Part shown: piece by piece, positions 53,067 to 61,957 of the stretch
Numbering within the stretch: position 1 is the first letter of the stretch
How the letters are laid out: each line of letters opens with the position of its first letter
Origin: Rhizobium sp. CG5
GTDB taxonomy: Bacteria > Pseudomonadota > Alphaproteobacteria > Rhizobiales > Rhizobiaceae
Direction of reading: 5' to 3'
Length of the DNA: 64,000 nucleotides
NCBI RefSeq assembly: GCF_023701945.1
Contig: NZ_JABAEF010000016.1
Location: 62,001-126,000, forward strand
Position numbers and translations under genes: made by a program
The notes under the pieces: generated by a model
The model's input: the letters and a program-made list of their open reading frames with translations, nothing else
Told to the model about the DNA's origin: nothing
Database searches by the model: none

Positions 53067-54071
53067 TCAGAGACCTTGCAGGAGATGGCATCGTGCGGCA
53101 TGCGTTGCCGACAAAGTGGAAAAATCCGGGATGGAACCCTCGCGGCAGGCCGGCATTGCCCGGTCGCAGCGCGGGTTGAAAGCGCAACCCGGCGGCTGAT
53201 CCAGCGCCGAAGGTGTTTCGCCGCGCAGCCGGATGGTACCTGCCGCCGGGTTCATCGGATCGGGGATCGCCGATATCAGTGACTGGGTATAGGGATGGGC
53301 CGGGGCGGTGAAGATCTCGTTCCAATGCCCCTGCTCGACGATGCGCCCGAGATACATCACGGCAATCCGGTCGCACATGTGCTCCACAACACCGAGATCG
53401 TGGGAAATCATCAGCAGCGCAACGCCCAGTTCGTTCTTCAGCTCCAGCAGCAGATTGATGATCTGCGCCCGGATCGAGACGTCGAGCGCGGAAACCGGCT
53501 CGTCGCAGACAACCAGCTTCGGTTCCACGATCAGCGCCCGGGCAATGCAGATACGCTGGCGCTGGCCGCCTGAGAATTCGTGCGGATAGCGCCGCACCGC
53601 ATCGGGCCGCAGGCCCACCTTGCGCATCATCTCCTCGACGCGATGGTGGCGCTCGGCGGGGTCCGCCATGCCGTGCAGCTTCAGCGGTCCGCCAAGGCTT
53701 TGACCGACGGTATGCCGGGGATTGAGCGATGCAAACGGATCCTGGAAAACCATCTGGGCGACGCGGGCGCGTTCCAGCCGGCCGGCGCGGCCGGCAGCGA
53801 CGACCTCCCGTCCGTCCAGAATGATGCGCCCGCCGCTCGTCGGCACAAGGCCGAGGATCGACTGCGCCAATGTCGACTTTCCACAGCCGGACTCTCCGAC
53901 GAGGCCGAGGCATTCCCCTGCCTTCAGGTTGAGGGTGACGCCGTCGACCGCCTTGAGAAAGCCACGCCGGAAGCTGTAGCCCTGCCGCACGGGATAATGG
54001 ACCCGAAGATCCTCGATCCGCAGGATGTCGGGGCGCTCGACTTCGGCAATTTTGATCATGCTCTCAGCCAT
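53067..54071 (-). CDS. Peptide ABC transporter ATP-binding protein F (operon 2)
   Basis: A 334-residue ATPase: Walker A GESGCGKST near 60, signature FSGGQRQRICIARAL near 166, Walker B KLVVCDEPVSALD, Cys-rich tail CAFNPRCDRAMPAC. Overlaps the D subunit gene by eight bases. Confidence 0.92.
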   Translation of the reverse strand: MAESMIKIAEVERPDILRIEDLRVHYPVRQGYSFRRGFLKAVDGVTLNLKAGECLGLVGESGCGKSTLAQSILGLVPTSGGRIILDGREVVAAGRAGRLERARVAQMVFQDPFASLNPRHTVGQSLGGPLKLHGMADPAERHHRVEEMMRKVGLRPDAVRRYPHEFSGGQRQRICIARALIVEPKLVVCDEPVSALDVSIRAQIINLLLELKNELGVALLMISHDLGVVEHMCDRIAVMYLGRIVEQGHWNEIFTAPAHPYTQSLISAIPDPMNPAAGTIRLRGETPSALDQPPGCAFNPRCDRAMPACREGSIPDFSTLSATHAARCHLLQGL

Positions 54072-55044
54072 TCAGGTAACACCTTTTTTTGCCACCCGAG
54101 GCCAGCAGCGTCGTGCCGGGCGCTGTCGTGCTGCAGCGGTCCATCGCCTGCGCGCAGCGCGGGGCAAACCGGCAGCCCTTGCCATAATCGAGGATCTGCG
54201 GCACCACGCCTGGTATGTCGGCGAGCTTTGCCTGGCCAACGACAAGACGCCGTCCGAGCCGCGGCAAAGAGGCGACCAGCCCTTGCGTGTAGGGATGCTG
54301 CGGGCTTGAAAAAATCCTGTCTGCCGGCTGCTCTTCGACCAGATGGCCGGCATACATCACCGCCACGCGATTGCAGACGCGCGCGACCAGTCCCAGATCG
54401 TGGGAGATCATCAACACCGCCGTGCCGCGGGCGCGGCACAAATCCAGGATCAGTTCGACGATTTCCGCCTGTATCGTCACGTCGAGCGCTGTCGTCGCCT
54501 CGTCCGCGATCAGCAGATCGGGATCACAAGCGAGCGCAATAGCAATCATGACACGCTGACGCATGCCGCCGGACAACTGGTGGGGATAGTCATCGACGCG
54601 CCGGCTTGCGGCCGGCACCTGTACCTGCTCCAGCGCTTCGATTGCCTGCCTGCGCGCCGCGCGCCGGCTCATGCCGCGATGCAGCACGAACATTTCGCCG
54701 ATCTGGTCGCCGATCGTCATCAGCGGGTTCAGCGCCGTCATAGGCTCCTGGAAGATCATCGCGATGCGGCTGCCGCGCAGCATCCGCATGCTGCGGTTGG
54801 GCAGACGGGCGATATCTCCGCCATCGAATAGGATGCGCCCGCCCGAGACCCGCAGCGGCCCGTCCAGCAGGCCGGCGACCGACAGCGCGCAAAGGCTTTT
54901 GCCGCAACCGGATTCGCCGACGAGGCCGACCACTTCGCCGCGGCCGATCTGCAGGTTGACCCCGTCGATGGCGGGATACTCCTCGCCGTTGGCGTGCAAC
55001 GCGATCTGCAGATCCTCAAGGTGAAGGATAGGATCCTCGTTCAT
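54064..55044 (-). CDS. Peptide ABC transporter ATP-binding protein D (operon 2)
   Basis: A 326-residue ATPase: Walker A GESGCGKS near 39, signature LSGGMRQRVMIAIAL near 150, Walker B DLLIADEATTALD, tail CRFAPRCAQAMDRC. Overlaps the neighbouring permease gene by four bases. Confidence 0.92.
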   Translation of the reverse strand: MNEDPILHLEDLQIALHANGEEYPAIDGVNLQIGRGEVVGLVGESGCGKSLCALSVAGLLDGPLRVSGGRILFDGGDIARLPNRSMRMLRGSRIAMIFQEPMTALNPLMTIGDQIGEMFVLHRGMSRRAARRQAIEALEQVQVPAASRRVDDYPHQLSGGMRQRVMIAIALACDPDLLIADEATTALDVTIQAEIVELILDLCRARGTAVLMISHDLGLVARVCNRVAVMYAGHLVEEQPADRIFSSPQHPYTQGLVASLPRLGRRLVVGQAKLADIPGVVPQILDYGKGCRFAPRCAQAMDRCSTTAPGTTLLASGGKKRCYLNG

Positions 55045-55874
55045 GTCCGGCGCGCCTTTCCCTGTGGATCGATCAGATCGCGCAGACCATCGCCGAGCAG
55101 GTTAAAGCCCAGGACAGTCAGGAACAGCGCCACGCCCGGGAAGATCGCGACCCATGGCGCGGTCATCAGCTGCTCGCGGGCATGCGACAGCATTGAGCCC
55201 CAGCTCGGTGCCGGCGGGACAACGCCCAGTCCCAGAAAGGAGAGGGACGCCTCCGCCATGATGGCCGAACCGATACCCATGGTGGCGATCACGATCAGCG
55301 GACCTGCAATGTTGGGCAGGAGCTCCCGAAACATGATATGAAAACGGCCATAGCCCATCGTCTGGGCGGCCTGAACATAGCTGCGCGATTTCTGCGACAG
55401 AGCCTGCGCACGGCTGATGCGACAGCTATAGGCCCAGTCTGTCATGCCAAGCGCGATCAGCAGGCTGGGGATTCCCGGGCCGAGGACCGCCATCAGCGCC
55501 AATGCGAACACGACAGTCGGAATGGCCAGCATCAGGTTCGTCAATCCCTGGACGAATTCGTCCCACCACCCGCCGAAATAGCCGGCCGAAAGGCCAAGCG
55601 TGACGCCGACGCAGGTATTCATCAGTTGCACGATCAACCCGATCGCCAGCGAAATGCGGGCGCCATAGACGACGCGGCTGAAAATGTCGCGCCCCTGTTC
55701 ATCGGTTCCCATCAGGAAGGAAAGACCTGGAGGCTCCTCCGCATAAAGCAGATTGGCGTCGAGAATGGGGTCGTGGGTGGCAATCAGCGGTGCGAAAAGC
55801 GCCACCAGGACCATGAAAACAAGGGTCGTTCCCCCCACGAGCAGGTTCGGGCGCAGCAGATGGACAAGTTTCAT
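55041..55874 (-). CDS. Peptide ABC transporter permease C (operon 2)
   Basis: A 277-residue DppC-class permease with MGTDEQGRDIFSRVVYGAR near 55 and a coupling loop QAAQTMGYGRFHI near 167. Overlaps both neighbours by four bases, showing tight translational coupling. Confidence 0.92.
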   Translation of the reverse strand: MKLVHLLRPNLLVGGTTLVFMVLVALFAPLIATHDPILDANLLYAEEPPGLSFLMGTDEQGRDIFSRVVYGARISLAIGLIVQLMNTCVGVTLGLSAGYFGGWWDEFVQGLTNLMLAIPTVVFALALMAVLGPGIPSLLIALGMTDWAYSCRISRAQALSQKSRSYVQAAQTMGYGRFHIMFRELLPNIAGPLIVIATMGIGSAIMAEASLSFLGLGVVPPAPSWGSMLSHAREQLMTAPWVAIFPGVALFLTVLGFNLLGDGLRDLIDPQGKARRT

Positions 55875-56803
55875 CGGTAGCGGATCCTCGGGTCGATCAG
55901 CACGTAAGCGATGTCGACCAGCGTGTTGATGAACAGGAAGAACAGCACGATGACGAGGATACAGCCCTGCACCGCGGGAATGTCCCGAAGGGAGACCGAC
56001 TGGATCAGCAGGGAGCCAACGCCGGGCCAGGCAAACAGGCTTTCGATCACCACCGATCCGCCCAGCATCGACCCGAACTGCAGCCCGATCGTTGTCAACA
56101 CCAGCACGAAGGCGTTGCGTGCAAGATGACGGGTGACGATGCGGGTCTCGCTCATGCCTTTTGAGCGCGCCGTTCGAATGAAGTCGGCACTGCGCACCTC
56201 AAGCACTGCCGCCCGCGTCGTTCTTGCCAGAAGCGCCATCGGCCCGATACCGAGCGTCAGCGCCGGCAGGATCAGATGCCGCAATCCGCCCTGCCCGTAA
56301 CCGAAGGTCGGCAGCCAGCCGAGCTGCAGCGAAAAGAAATACATCATCAGCAGGCCGAACCAGAAGGCGGGTACCGAGAGGCCGGACACCGCCGCCATCA
56401 TCGCCAGCATGTCGATCCATCCGCCGGGTCGGGCCGCGGCGAGGAAACCGAGCGGCAGACCGATGACGACGGCAAAGACAATCGCCGCGCAAGCCAGTTT
56501 GAAGGAAGCGACAATACGTCCCGACAGCATGTCCACAATGGGTCTGCGGGTGGAGAAGGAGCTACCGAGATCGCCACGCACCAGGTCAACCACATAGCGG
56601 CCGAACCGTTCGGGCAAGGGGTCGTTCAGATGCAGCTGTTCCTCGATCCTGGCCATCACAGCCGGATCGATATCGCGTTTCTCTCCAGCCAAGGACGCGA
56701 TGAAGCTACCGGGAATGACGCTGAACAGCAGGAAGACCAGCGTCACCACGACGGCAACAGTTAGAAGCGCCTGCATCAGCCGCCGCGCAATCACCATCAG
56801 CAT
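55871..56803 (-). CDS. Peptide ABC transporter permease B (operon 2)
   Basis: A 310-residue DppB-class permease, start MLMVIARRLMQALLTVAVVV. Coupling loop FIRTARSKGMSETRIVTRHLARNA (outline) near 195; family end DIAYVLIDPRIRYR. It lies 92 bases after the binding-protein gene. Confidence 0.92.
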   Translation of the reverse strand: MLMVIARRLMQALLTVAVVVTLVFLLFSVIPGSFIASLAGEKRDIDPAVMARIEEQLHLNDPLPERFGRYVVDLVRGDLGSSFSTRRPIVDMLSGRIVASFKLACAAIVFAVVIGLPLGFLAAARPGGWIDMLAMMAAVSGLSVPAFWFGLLMMYFFSLQLGWLPTFGYGQGGLRHLILPALTLGIGPMALLARTTRAAVLEVRSADFIRTARSKGMSETRIVTRHLARNAFVLVLTTIGLQFGSMLGGSVVIESLFAWPGVGSLLIQSVSLRDIPAVQGCILVIVLFFLFINTLVDIAYVLIDPRIRYR

Positions 56804-56895
56804 GAATTATTCCTCTTTCCCGGCTTGAGAGCGCCGCACAAAGAGACGTGCGGCGCTTGAATCGGGCAGGTTTGCGTCAGTGTGGACGGGACGGC

Positions 56896-58521
56896 TCAGT
56901 TGCGGCCCGGAGCGTTTTCATCGAGCCAGATCTGGTCGACCTCAACGATCGCCGCCTCGGTCACATTGGCATCGACGCCGTGCACCCAGGGCTGCGTTGC
57001 CACAACCGCCTTGTTGTAGTTGTGGAACCAGACGGGTGCCTGCTCGAAGATATAGCCATCCGCCTGTTTCGCCAACTCGATGCGGCGCTGCGGATCGGCC
57101 TCGGTCGATGCAGCGTCGATCATGGCGTCGAACTTTGGATCGGCAAAACCGCTACGGTTGCAGCCGGAACGCGAAACGCGGCTGTCGAAACAACGCAACG
57201 CACCGACCGCATCGGGACCGGTACCGCTGGAGCGGAACCATACCATCGCCTCGCCGGCATTGATGGCGTCAAGCAGGACTCCCGATTCCACGACCCTCGG
57301 CTTCGCCGTGATCCCAACCGCCGACAGGAAGGGCGTCATCGCCTGCAGGACGCCAAGGCTGCTTTCTCCGTCAGTGACCATGGCCTCAAACTCGAAACCG
57401 TCCCCAAGACCTGCGTCCTTCAGCAATTGCTTGGCCTTTTCCGGATCATAGGCATAAGGCTTGCGGTCCTTGTCGAAGGCGACCGAGGTCATCGGCAGCC
57501 AGCCGGTGGCCTTGAAGGCCTTGTCCTTCAGGAGCTTGCGAATGATGATGTCGCGATCCACCGCATAGTTGATTGCCTGACGCACGCGCACATCGTTGAA
57601 GGGCGGCTTCTGCACGTTGAAACCCATGTGGCGCGTGAAGAGTTCGGCGACTTCGATCAGTCCTTTCGACAGTTCCGGATCAGCCTTGTAGGCTGCATAG
57701 GCGCTGCCGGAAAGCACGGTCGCATCCAGTTCACCGGCACGGAAGGCCACATCGAGCGTGCTGTATTCGTCCGTGATCGTGAACTCCACCCGATCCGCAT
57801 AGGGTTTCCCGGGCTTGTAATATTTGTCGAACTTCTCTCCGACGACGCGTGAGCCTTCGACATGTTCGACAAACCGGAACGGTCCCAAACCGATGGGATG
57901 TGAGAGGAATTCCGGCTTGTCCGCCTCCTCCTTGGGCAGGATGGCCGTGACGGATTCGAACAGCATCGTTCCGGGGTCACGGAAGCCCTTGAAGGTGATC
58001 TGCACGGTGAAATCGTCAATCTTCTTCAGACCGGAGATCGATGTCGCCTTGCCGGCCGCATAGTCCTCCGCGCCTTCGATCTCGGAAATGATCGGCGCTC
58101 CCGGATAACCCTTGGTCGGATCCATGATGCGCGTATACGACCAGATCACGTCATCGGCCGTCATCAGGCGACCATTGTGGAAATAGGCGTTGTCATGCAG
58201 CTTGTAGGTGTAGGTCTTGCCGTCCGGCGACATTTCGACCGAGGTTGCGAGATCAAGCGCTGGCTGGTTGGTCGCCGAGTCCCAGGTGTAAAGCTCGCGA
58301 TGGAAAGCCTTGGAAACCGCCATGTCCTGCGATTCATAGGTCATGTGCGGATCGAGAGACTTCAGTGCGGAACTGTAGGGTGCCGGGAGGTGCAGCGTAC
58401 CGCCGGGAATGGGATCCTGGGCCAGAACCGGTGAAAACTGGGCAAGGACGCTGATTGCCGTGGCCGCGAGAAGAAAACGTGCCGAGCGCAGATGGCGGGT
58501 GGATATAACTTTTGATATCAT
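56896..58521 (-). CDS. Family 5 extracellular peptide-binding protein (operon 2)
   Basis: A 541-residue periplasmic binding protein with signal peptide (ARFLLAATAISVLAQFSPVLA-Q in outline). SBP_bac_5 motifs: LHLPAPYSSALKSLDPHMTYE region near 45-65, VEMSPDGKTYTYKLHDNAYFH near 100, and AINYAVDRDIIIRKLL near 310. A ribosome site AGAGGGA precedes the ATG. Proposed ligand is a murein peptide, judging from the linked hydrolases; no residue in this protein proves that. Confidence 0.88.
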   Translation of the reverse strand: MISKVISTRHLRSARFLLAATAISVLAQFSPVLAQDPIPGGTLHLPAPYSSALKSLDPHMTYESQDMAVSKAFHRELYTWDSATNQPALDLATSVEMSPDGKTYTYKLHDNAYFHNGRLMTADDVIWSYTRIMDPTKGYPGAPIISEIEGAEDYAAGKATSISGLKKIDDFTVQITFKGFRDPGTMLFESVTAILPKEEADKPEFLSHPIGLGPFRFVEHVEGSRVVGEKFDKYYKPGKPYADRVEFTITDEYSTLDVAFRAGELDATVLSGSAYAAYKADPELSKGLIEVAELFTRHMGFNVQKPPFNDVRVRQAINYAVDRDIIIRKLLKDKAFKATGWLPMTSVAFDKDRKPYAYDPEKAKQLLKDAGLGDGFEFEAMVTDGESSLGVLQAMTPFLSAVGITAKPRVVESGVLLDAINAGEAMVWFRSSGTGPDAVGALRCFDSRVSRSGCNRSGFADPKFDAMIDAASTEADPQRRIELAKQADGYIFEQAPVWFHNYNKAVVATQPWVHGVDANVTEAAIVEVDQIWLDENAPGRN

Positions 58522-58620
58522 GACATTGTCCCTCTGTTGGATTTCTTTTCTTCAGTTTTTTCCGAGCATTCTAAGCGATGCTCTTGTTACTGCGCGGGCG
58601 ACCGCGCAGAAAATCTATCG

Positions 58621-59583
58621 TCAGGTCGGGCGGTTGCCCCCTTCGCCCAGGGCCTCGTGGATCAGTCGCCCGACTTGCGGGAAGAACGTCGTGTCGGCCG
58701 CCGACCAGCGGCTATCCGTCATCACGCAGGCGATGAAGCTTCGGTCGCAAGCCGTCTCGGCATAGACGAGGTCGTGACGTGTCCAGCTCGTGTGTCCCGC
58801 CTTAGACCATAGACGTGTGGAGGCCGGCATGGCCTCGCCCAGAAATCCTAGCACCTGGTCCCCCTCGACGGGATGGCCGGTGTCGGCAAGAGCGCGTCGC
58901 TGAGCGGTCCGGTCCATCAATTCCATCATCCAGCCGGAGGACGGCACGGTGCCATGGACGATGTCGCGCATCAGAGCGGCGCAGGCACGCGCCGTGAGCC
59001 GGTTTGCCTGCGAGCGGGCCCTTGCCTGGTAGGCGCGGCCATAGGGGCTGTCCTCGTAGGTCGCATGCAGGACGTTGATGTCGTGAAAATCGGTTATCCC
59101 CAGGCTCGAAAGCCAGTCCTGCACCGCATGGCGGTCGCGCAACCAATCGACAAGGTCGGCCTCGTCGAGGCAGGCCCCGTCGAAGGCGCCCGTCAGGCGC
59201 CCCATCAGATAGGCGGTGGCCTCGTTGGAGGACAGTTCGATCATGGCGCGGGCGGCCCGGCGGTCTTCCTCGTCGGGCCTGAACCGCTCTATCGCTTCGA
59301 AGGCTGCGAAGGCGTAGAGACAGAACAGCTTCACGATACTGGCCGGATAGACCGGGATGTCATCCCGGTAGCCGAAACGACCGGCCGGCACCGGCGCGTC
59401 TGCAATACGCCCACGCAGCGGTCGATCATAAGCGATGAGTGCGAGGCTGATGGCTTCAGGGCCGAGCGCACCGCCGCTTCGCTCTGCGGCGAGTTCGAGA
59501 ATGCGGTTGCGAAGTGCGTCGAAGCCTGTGGCGTTCACGTTCAATCCCGAGATAACAGAGCAAGTGTCCGGAAACGGCACCAA
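58621..59583 (-). CDS. Serine hydrolase of the class A beta-lactamase fold, no signal peptide
   Basis: A 320-residue protein with S82-x-x-K85 (YPASIVK), an S-S-N triad at 118-120 in the SDN position, and K261-A-G263 in the KTG position. All three boxes of penicillin-recognising hydrolases are therefore present in variant form. True beta-lactamases are exported, but this N-terminus is not a signal peptide, whichever start is used (a GTG 45 bases downstream is an alternative). It is the first gene before the peptide-binding protein, so it may be a cytoplasmic peptidase or amidase for imported peptides. Resistance function is unlikely. Confidence 0.75.
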   Translation of the reverse strand: MVPFPDTCSVISGLNVNATGFDALRNRILELAAERSGGALGPEAISLALIAYDRPLRGRIADAPVPAGRFGYRDDIPVYPASIVKLFCLYAFAAFEAIERFRPDEEDRRAARAMIELSSNEATAYLMGRLTGAFDGACLDEADLVDWLRDRHAVQDWLSSLGITDFHDINVLHATYEDSPYGRAYQARARSQANRLTARACAALMRDIVHGTVPSSGWMMELMDRTAQRRALADTGHPVEGDQVLGFLGEAMPASTRLWSKAGHTSWTRHDLVYAETACDRSFIACVMTDSRWSAADTTFFPQVGRLIHEALGEGGNRPT

Positions 59584-59725
59584 CCGATCCGGTCACGTTT
59601 CGATGTCACGATCTTCATGGAGGAAGCTATTCCCGATGCGCGACCCTTGATACGAAAAATGCGCTGCAAGTTCATTCAATTTTGATATGAATCGACCATG
59701 AGGCGACACGGCGGCTGGGATATGA

Positions 59726-60646
59726 ATGGCTGAACTCAATCTGCGGCAGATCGAAGTTTTTCGAGCGACGATGAAATTCGGAACGGTGACGGCAGCAGCG
59801 GCGGCGCTGGCCTCGTCGCAGCCGACGATTACCCGCGAACTCAGGCGACTGGAGGACACGGTAGGTTTTCCGTTGTTCGAGAGGCGCCGGCAGCGGCTGC
59901 ATCCGACGGCCCGGGCGCTGAAACTCTATCACGAGGTGCAGGCGTCCTTCATCGGCCTTGACCGGATCAATGCCTGCGTCGACGGGCTGCGCGGCTCCTA
60001 TGACGAGATTCTGTATATTGCAACATTGCCGGCTTTTGCGCAGAATCTGCTGCCGGAGGCTCTGCGACGGCTGCTCGCCAGCCATCCGCACGTGTCAGTC
60101 CGAATCGATACAGCCGATCCGCGCAATCAGTCGCCAATCTCCGGCTTCAATTTCGATATCGGCCTGGTCGAGGGAAGCTATACAGCGGCCAATGCCGATG
60201 TCGTCACCGTCGGCAGCTTCGACCAGATCTGTGTTCTGCCCGCAGGTCATCCGTTGTGCGCCCGAAAGGTGCTGGCGCCGGAGGATTTTCGGGACATGGA
60301 CTTCATTTCGCTGGGGGAGAACGATCCCTTTCGCATGCAGATAGACCGGATGTTCGACGAAGCCGGCGTCACGCGCAAGATGTCGATCAGCACGCAGTCG
60401 GCCAACGCAGTGTGCGAAATGGTGGCATGCGGCCTCGGGTTGGCGATCATCAATCCGCTGACCGCCCTCTCATATCGCGACAGGCCGATCATCCTTCGGC
60501 GGCTGTCACAGTCGGTGCGTTTCCTCGTCTCAGCCTTGCGACCCGCCAACCGCCCGGTTGTTAACAGCGGTGAAAACCTTATTCAACATCTGATGGCCGT
60601 TTGCAGTGAGCGGGCTCGCCTGCTCGATCGCCTTTTGGAAGAGTAA
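59726..60646 (+). CDS. LysR-family transcriptional regulator
   Basis: A 306-residue regulator: HTH in residues 5-62 (NLRQIEVFRATMKFGTVTAAA then ASSQPTITRELRRLE in outline) and a type 2 periplasmic-binding ligand domain from about 95. Divergent from the hydrolase/peptide transporter operon with 142 bases between starts, and so its likely activator. Confidence 0.88.
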   Translation: MAELNLRQIEVFRATMKFGTVTAAAAALASSQPTITRELRRLEDTVGFPLFERRRQRLHPTARALKLYHEVQASFIGLDRINACVDGLRGSYDEILYIATLPAFAQNLLPEALRRLLASHPHVSVRIDTADPRNQSPISGFNFDIGLVEGSYTAANADVVTVGSFDQICVLPAGHPLCARKVLAPEDFRDMDFISLGENDPFRMQIDRMFDEAGVTRKMSISTQSANAVCEMVACGLGLAIINPLTALSYRDRPIILRRLSQSVRFLVSALRPANRPVVNSGENLIQHLMAVCSERARLLDRLLEE

Positions 60647-60955
60647 GAGGGCTCTGGTCGACCTCTTTGCCTCAATAGGCAGCGCTGCCATAATATTGGG
60701 GGCTGTATTTAGCGGCTCCCGCTGAGCTGCATCATATTGAGGATTTGCTGCCGAGCGCGCATAGAACGCGTGGCCGGTACGGACCCCTTCAAGACCTTGG
60801 ACGGCAAATATCGGCGGGAAACTGCTGCTCGCTGCGGCCTGGATGAATGACGTAATGGCGCCGTTTCCAGACAGTCCACTTTAAAGGGGCGAGGATCGGT
60901 AAGCTATCGTACACCAACCGATCCCATTGCGGCCGGACATCTGGCTCGCCGCCCC
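60647..60955. other. Intergenic region, unassigned
   Basis: About 310 bases between the convergent LysR and transaminase genes. A minus-strand frame from 60880 reads without stops into the LysR gene (SFPPIFAVQGLEGVRTG then HAFYARSAANPQYDAA), which has protein-like composition but no start codon context or family I recognise. Possibly the remnant of a lost gene. Confidence 0.45.
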
Positions 60956-61867
60956 TCACACGTCGTCGTAATTCACCGGCGTTGCATGCCAGCCCTCGGC
61001 GCGCCTTGCCCAGAAGCGATCTTTCAATGTGGTCGAGATCGGCCCCGGCCGGTCGTTTCCCATGATGCGGCCGTCAATGCGCGACACCGGCATGATGCCG
61101 CCGGCCGTGGTACAGGTGAAGATCTCGTCGGCCTCGCGTAGTTCCTTCGCCGGCACGTCGCGGATCTCGCATCGGATGCCGAGTTCCTTGCAAAGCTCGA
61201 AGACGGATTGCCGCGTTATGCCGTCGAGGCCGCCGCGTGCGGGGGTGGCGACCACGCCATCGATGATCGAGAAAACGTTGAAGCCCGGTCCCTCGGTGAC
61301 ATTGCCGTCCCCATCGAGCAGGACGCTATAGTCGGCGCCCCTGTCATAGGCCTCGAACAGGCCGGCGGTGAGGTCACCCCAGTGAAAATTCTTCACGCGC
61401 GGATCGAAGGATTCCGGCGGGATGCGCAGCGTTTTTGCGATGACCAGATGGAGGCCCCGGACGAAATGTTCCTCGGTCGCGATCGACACCCATGGCACGG
61501 CATAGGCGATCAGGTAATTGCGGGCGTTCAACGGATGGCGCGGCAGGCCGGGAAGTGGAAGGCCGCGCAGACAGTCCATCGCCACATAGGCCGAGGTGAG
61601 GCCGGTCATGGCGACCAGCCGGTTGAGGATCGCCCGGATCGCGTCGTCGCTCTCCGGCGGCTTCAGCCGGAGCGCGTCCATCGAGGCGCGGAAGCGGCGG
61701 AGATGGTCGTCAAGGCGGAAGAAATTGCCGTCGGTGACGCCGACAACGTCATAGGTAACGTCGGAGCGGCGATAGCCGAAATCGGTAACGTGGACGTTCG
61801 CCTCGGCGATCGGCACATAGCGGCCGTCGACATAAGCGGCGCCGGCGGCAAAACGGTTTGTCTCCAT
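60956..61867 (-). CDS. Fold-type IV transaminase (paralogue of 36788-37756)
   Basis: A 303-residue class IV aminotransferase starting METNRFAAG behind GGAGGGAGAC. Schiff-base lysine in DPRVKNFHWGD near 177, TEGPGFNVF near 213, TTAGGIMPV near 258. It shares the S-D-x-T-Y-D-V and NFFRLDDH segments with the copy at 36788, so both belong to the same (R)-amine or D-amino-acid transaminase branch. It follows HyuB-type genes on the same strand and may work with them on D-amino acids or amides. Confidence 0.82.
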   Translation of the reverse strand: METNRFAAGAAYVDGRYVPIAEANVHVTDFGYRRSDVTYDVVGVTDGNFFRLDDHLRRFRASMDALRLKPPESDDAIRAILNRLVAMTGLTSAYVAMDCLRGLPLPGLPRHPLNARNYLIAYAVPWVSIATEEHFVRGLHLVIAKTLRIPPESFDPRVKNFHWGDLTAGLFEAYDRGADYSVLLDGDGNVTEGPGFNVFSIIDGVVATPARGGLDGITRQSVFELCKELGIRCEIRDVPAKELREADEIFTCTTAGGIMPVSRIDGRIMGNDRPGPISTTLKDRFWARRAEGWHATPVNYDDV

Positions 61868-61957
61868 TGTCTCCCTCCTTATGGTTTTCGCGCGAGGCCG
61901 ATCCGCGGCGCAAACAGCGCCGCGGGCCTCGTCCATCGCATGAACGTTGGTCTGGCG

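Noticed and set aside
58621..59583. Antibiotic-resistance beta-lactamase
   Set aside because: Fold motifs are present but there is no export signal and the context is a peptide transporter operon.
60652..60880. Possible gene remnant on the minus strand between LysR and transaminase
   Set aside because: Protein-like composition but no identifiable family or start; left as an unassigned intergenic note.
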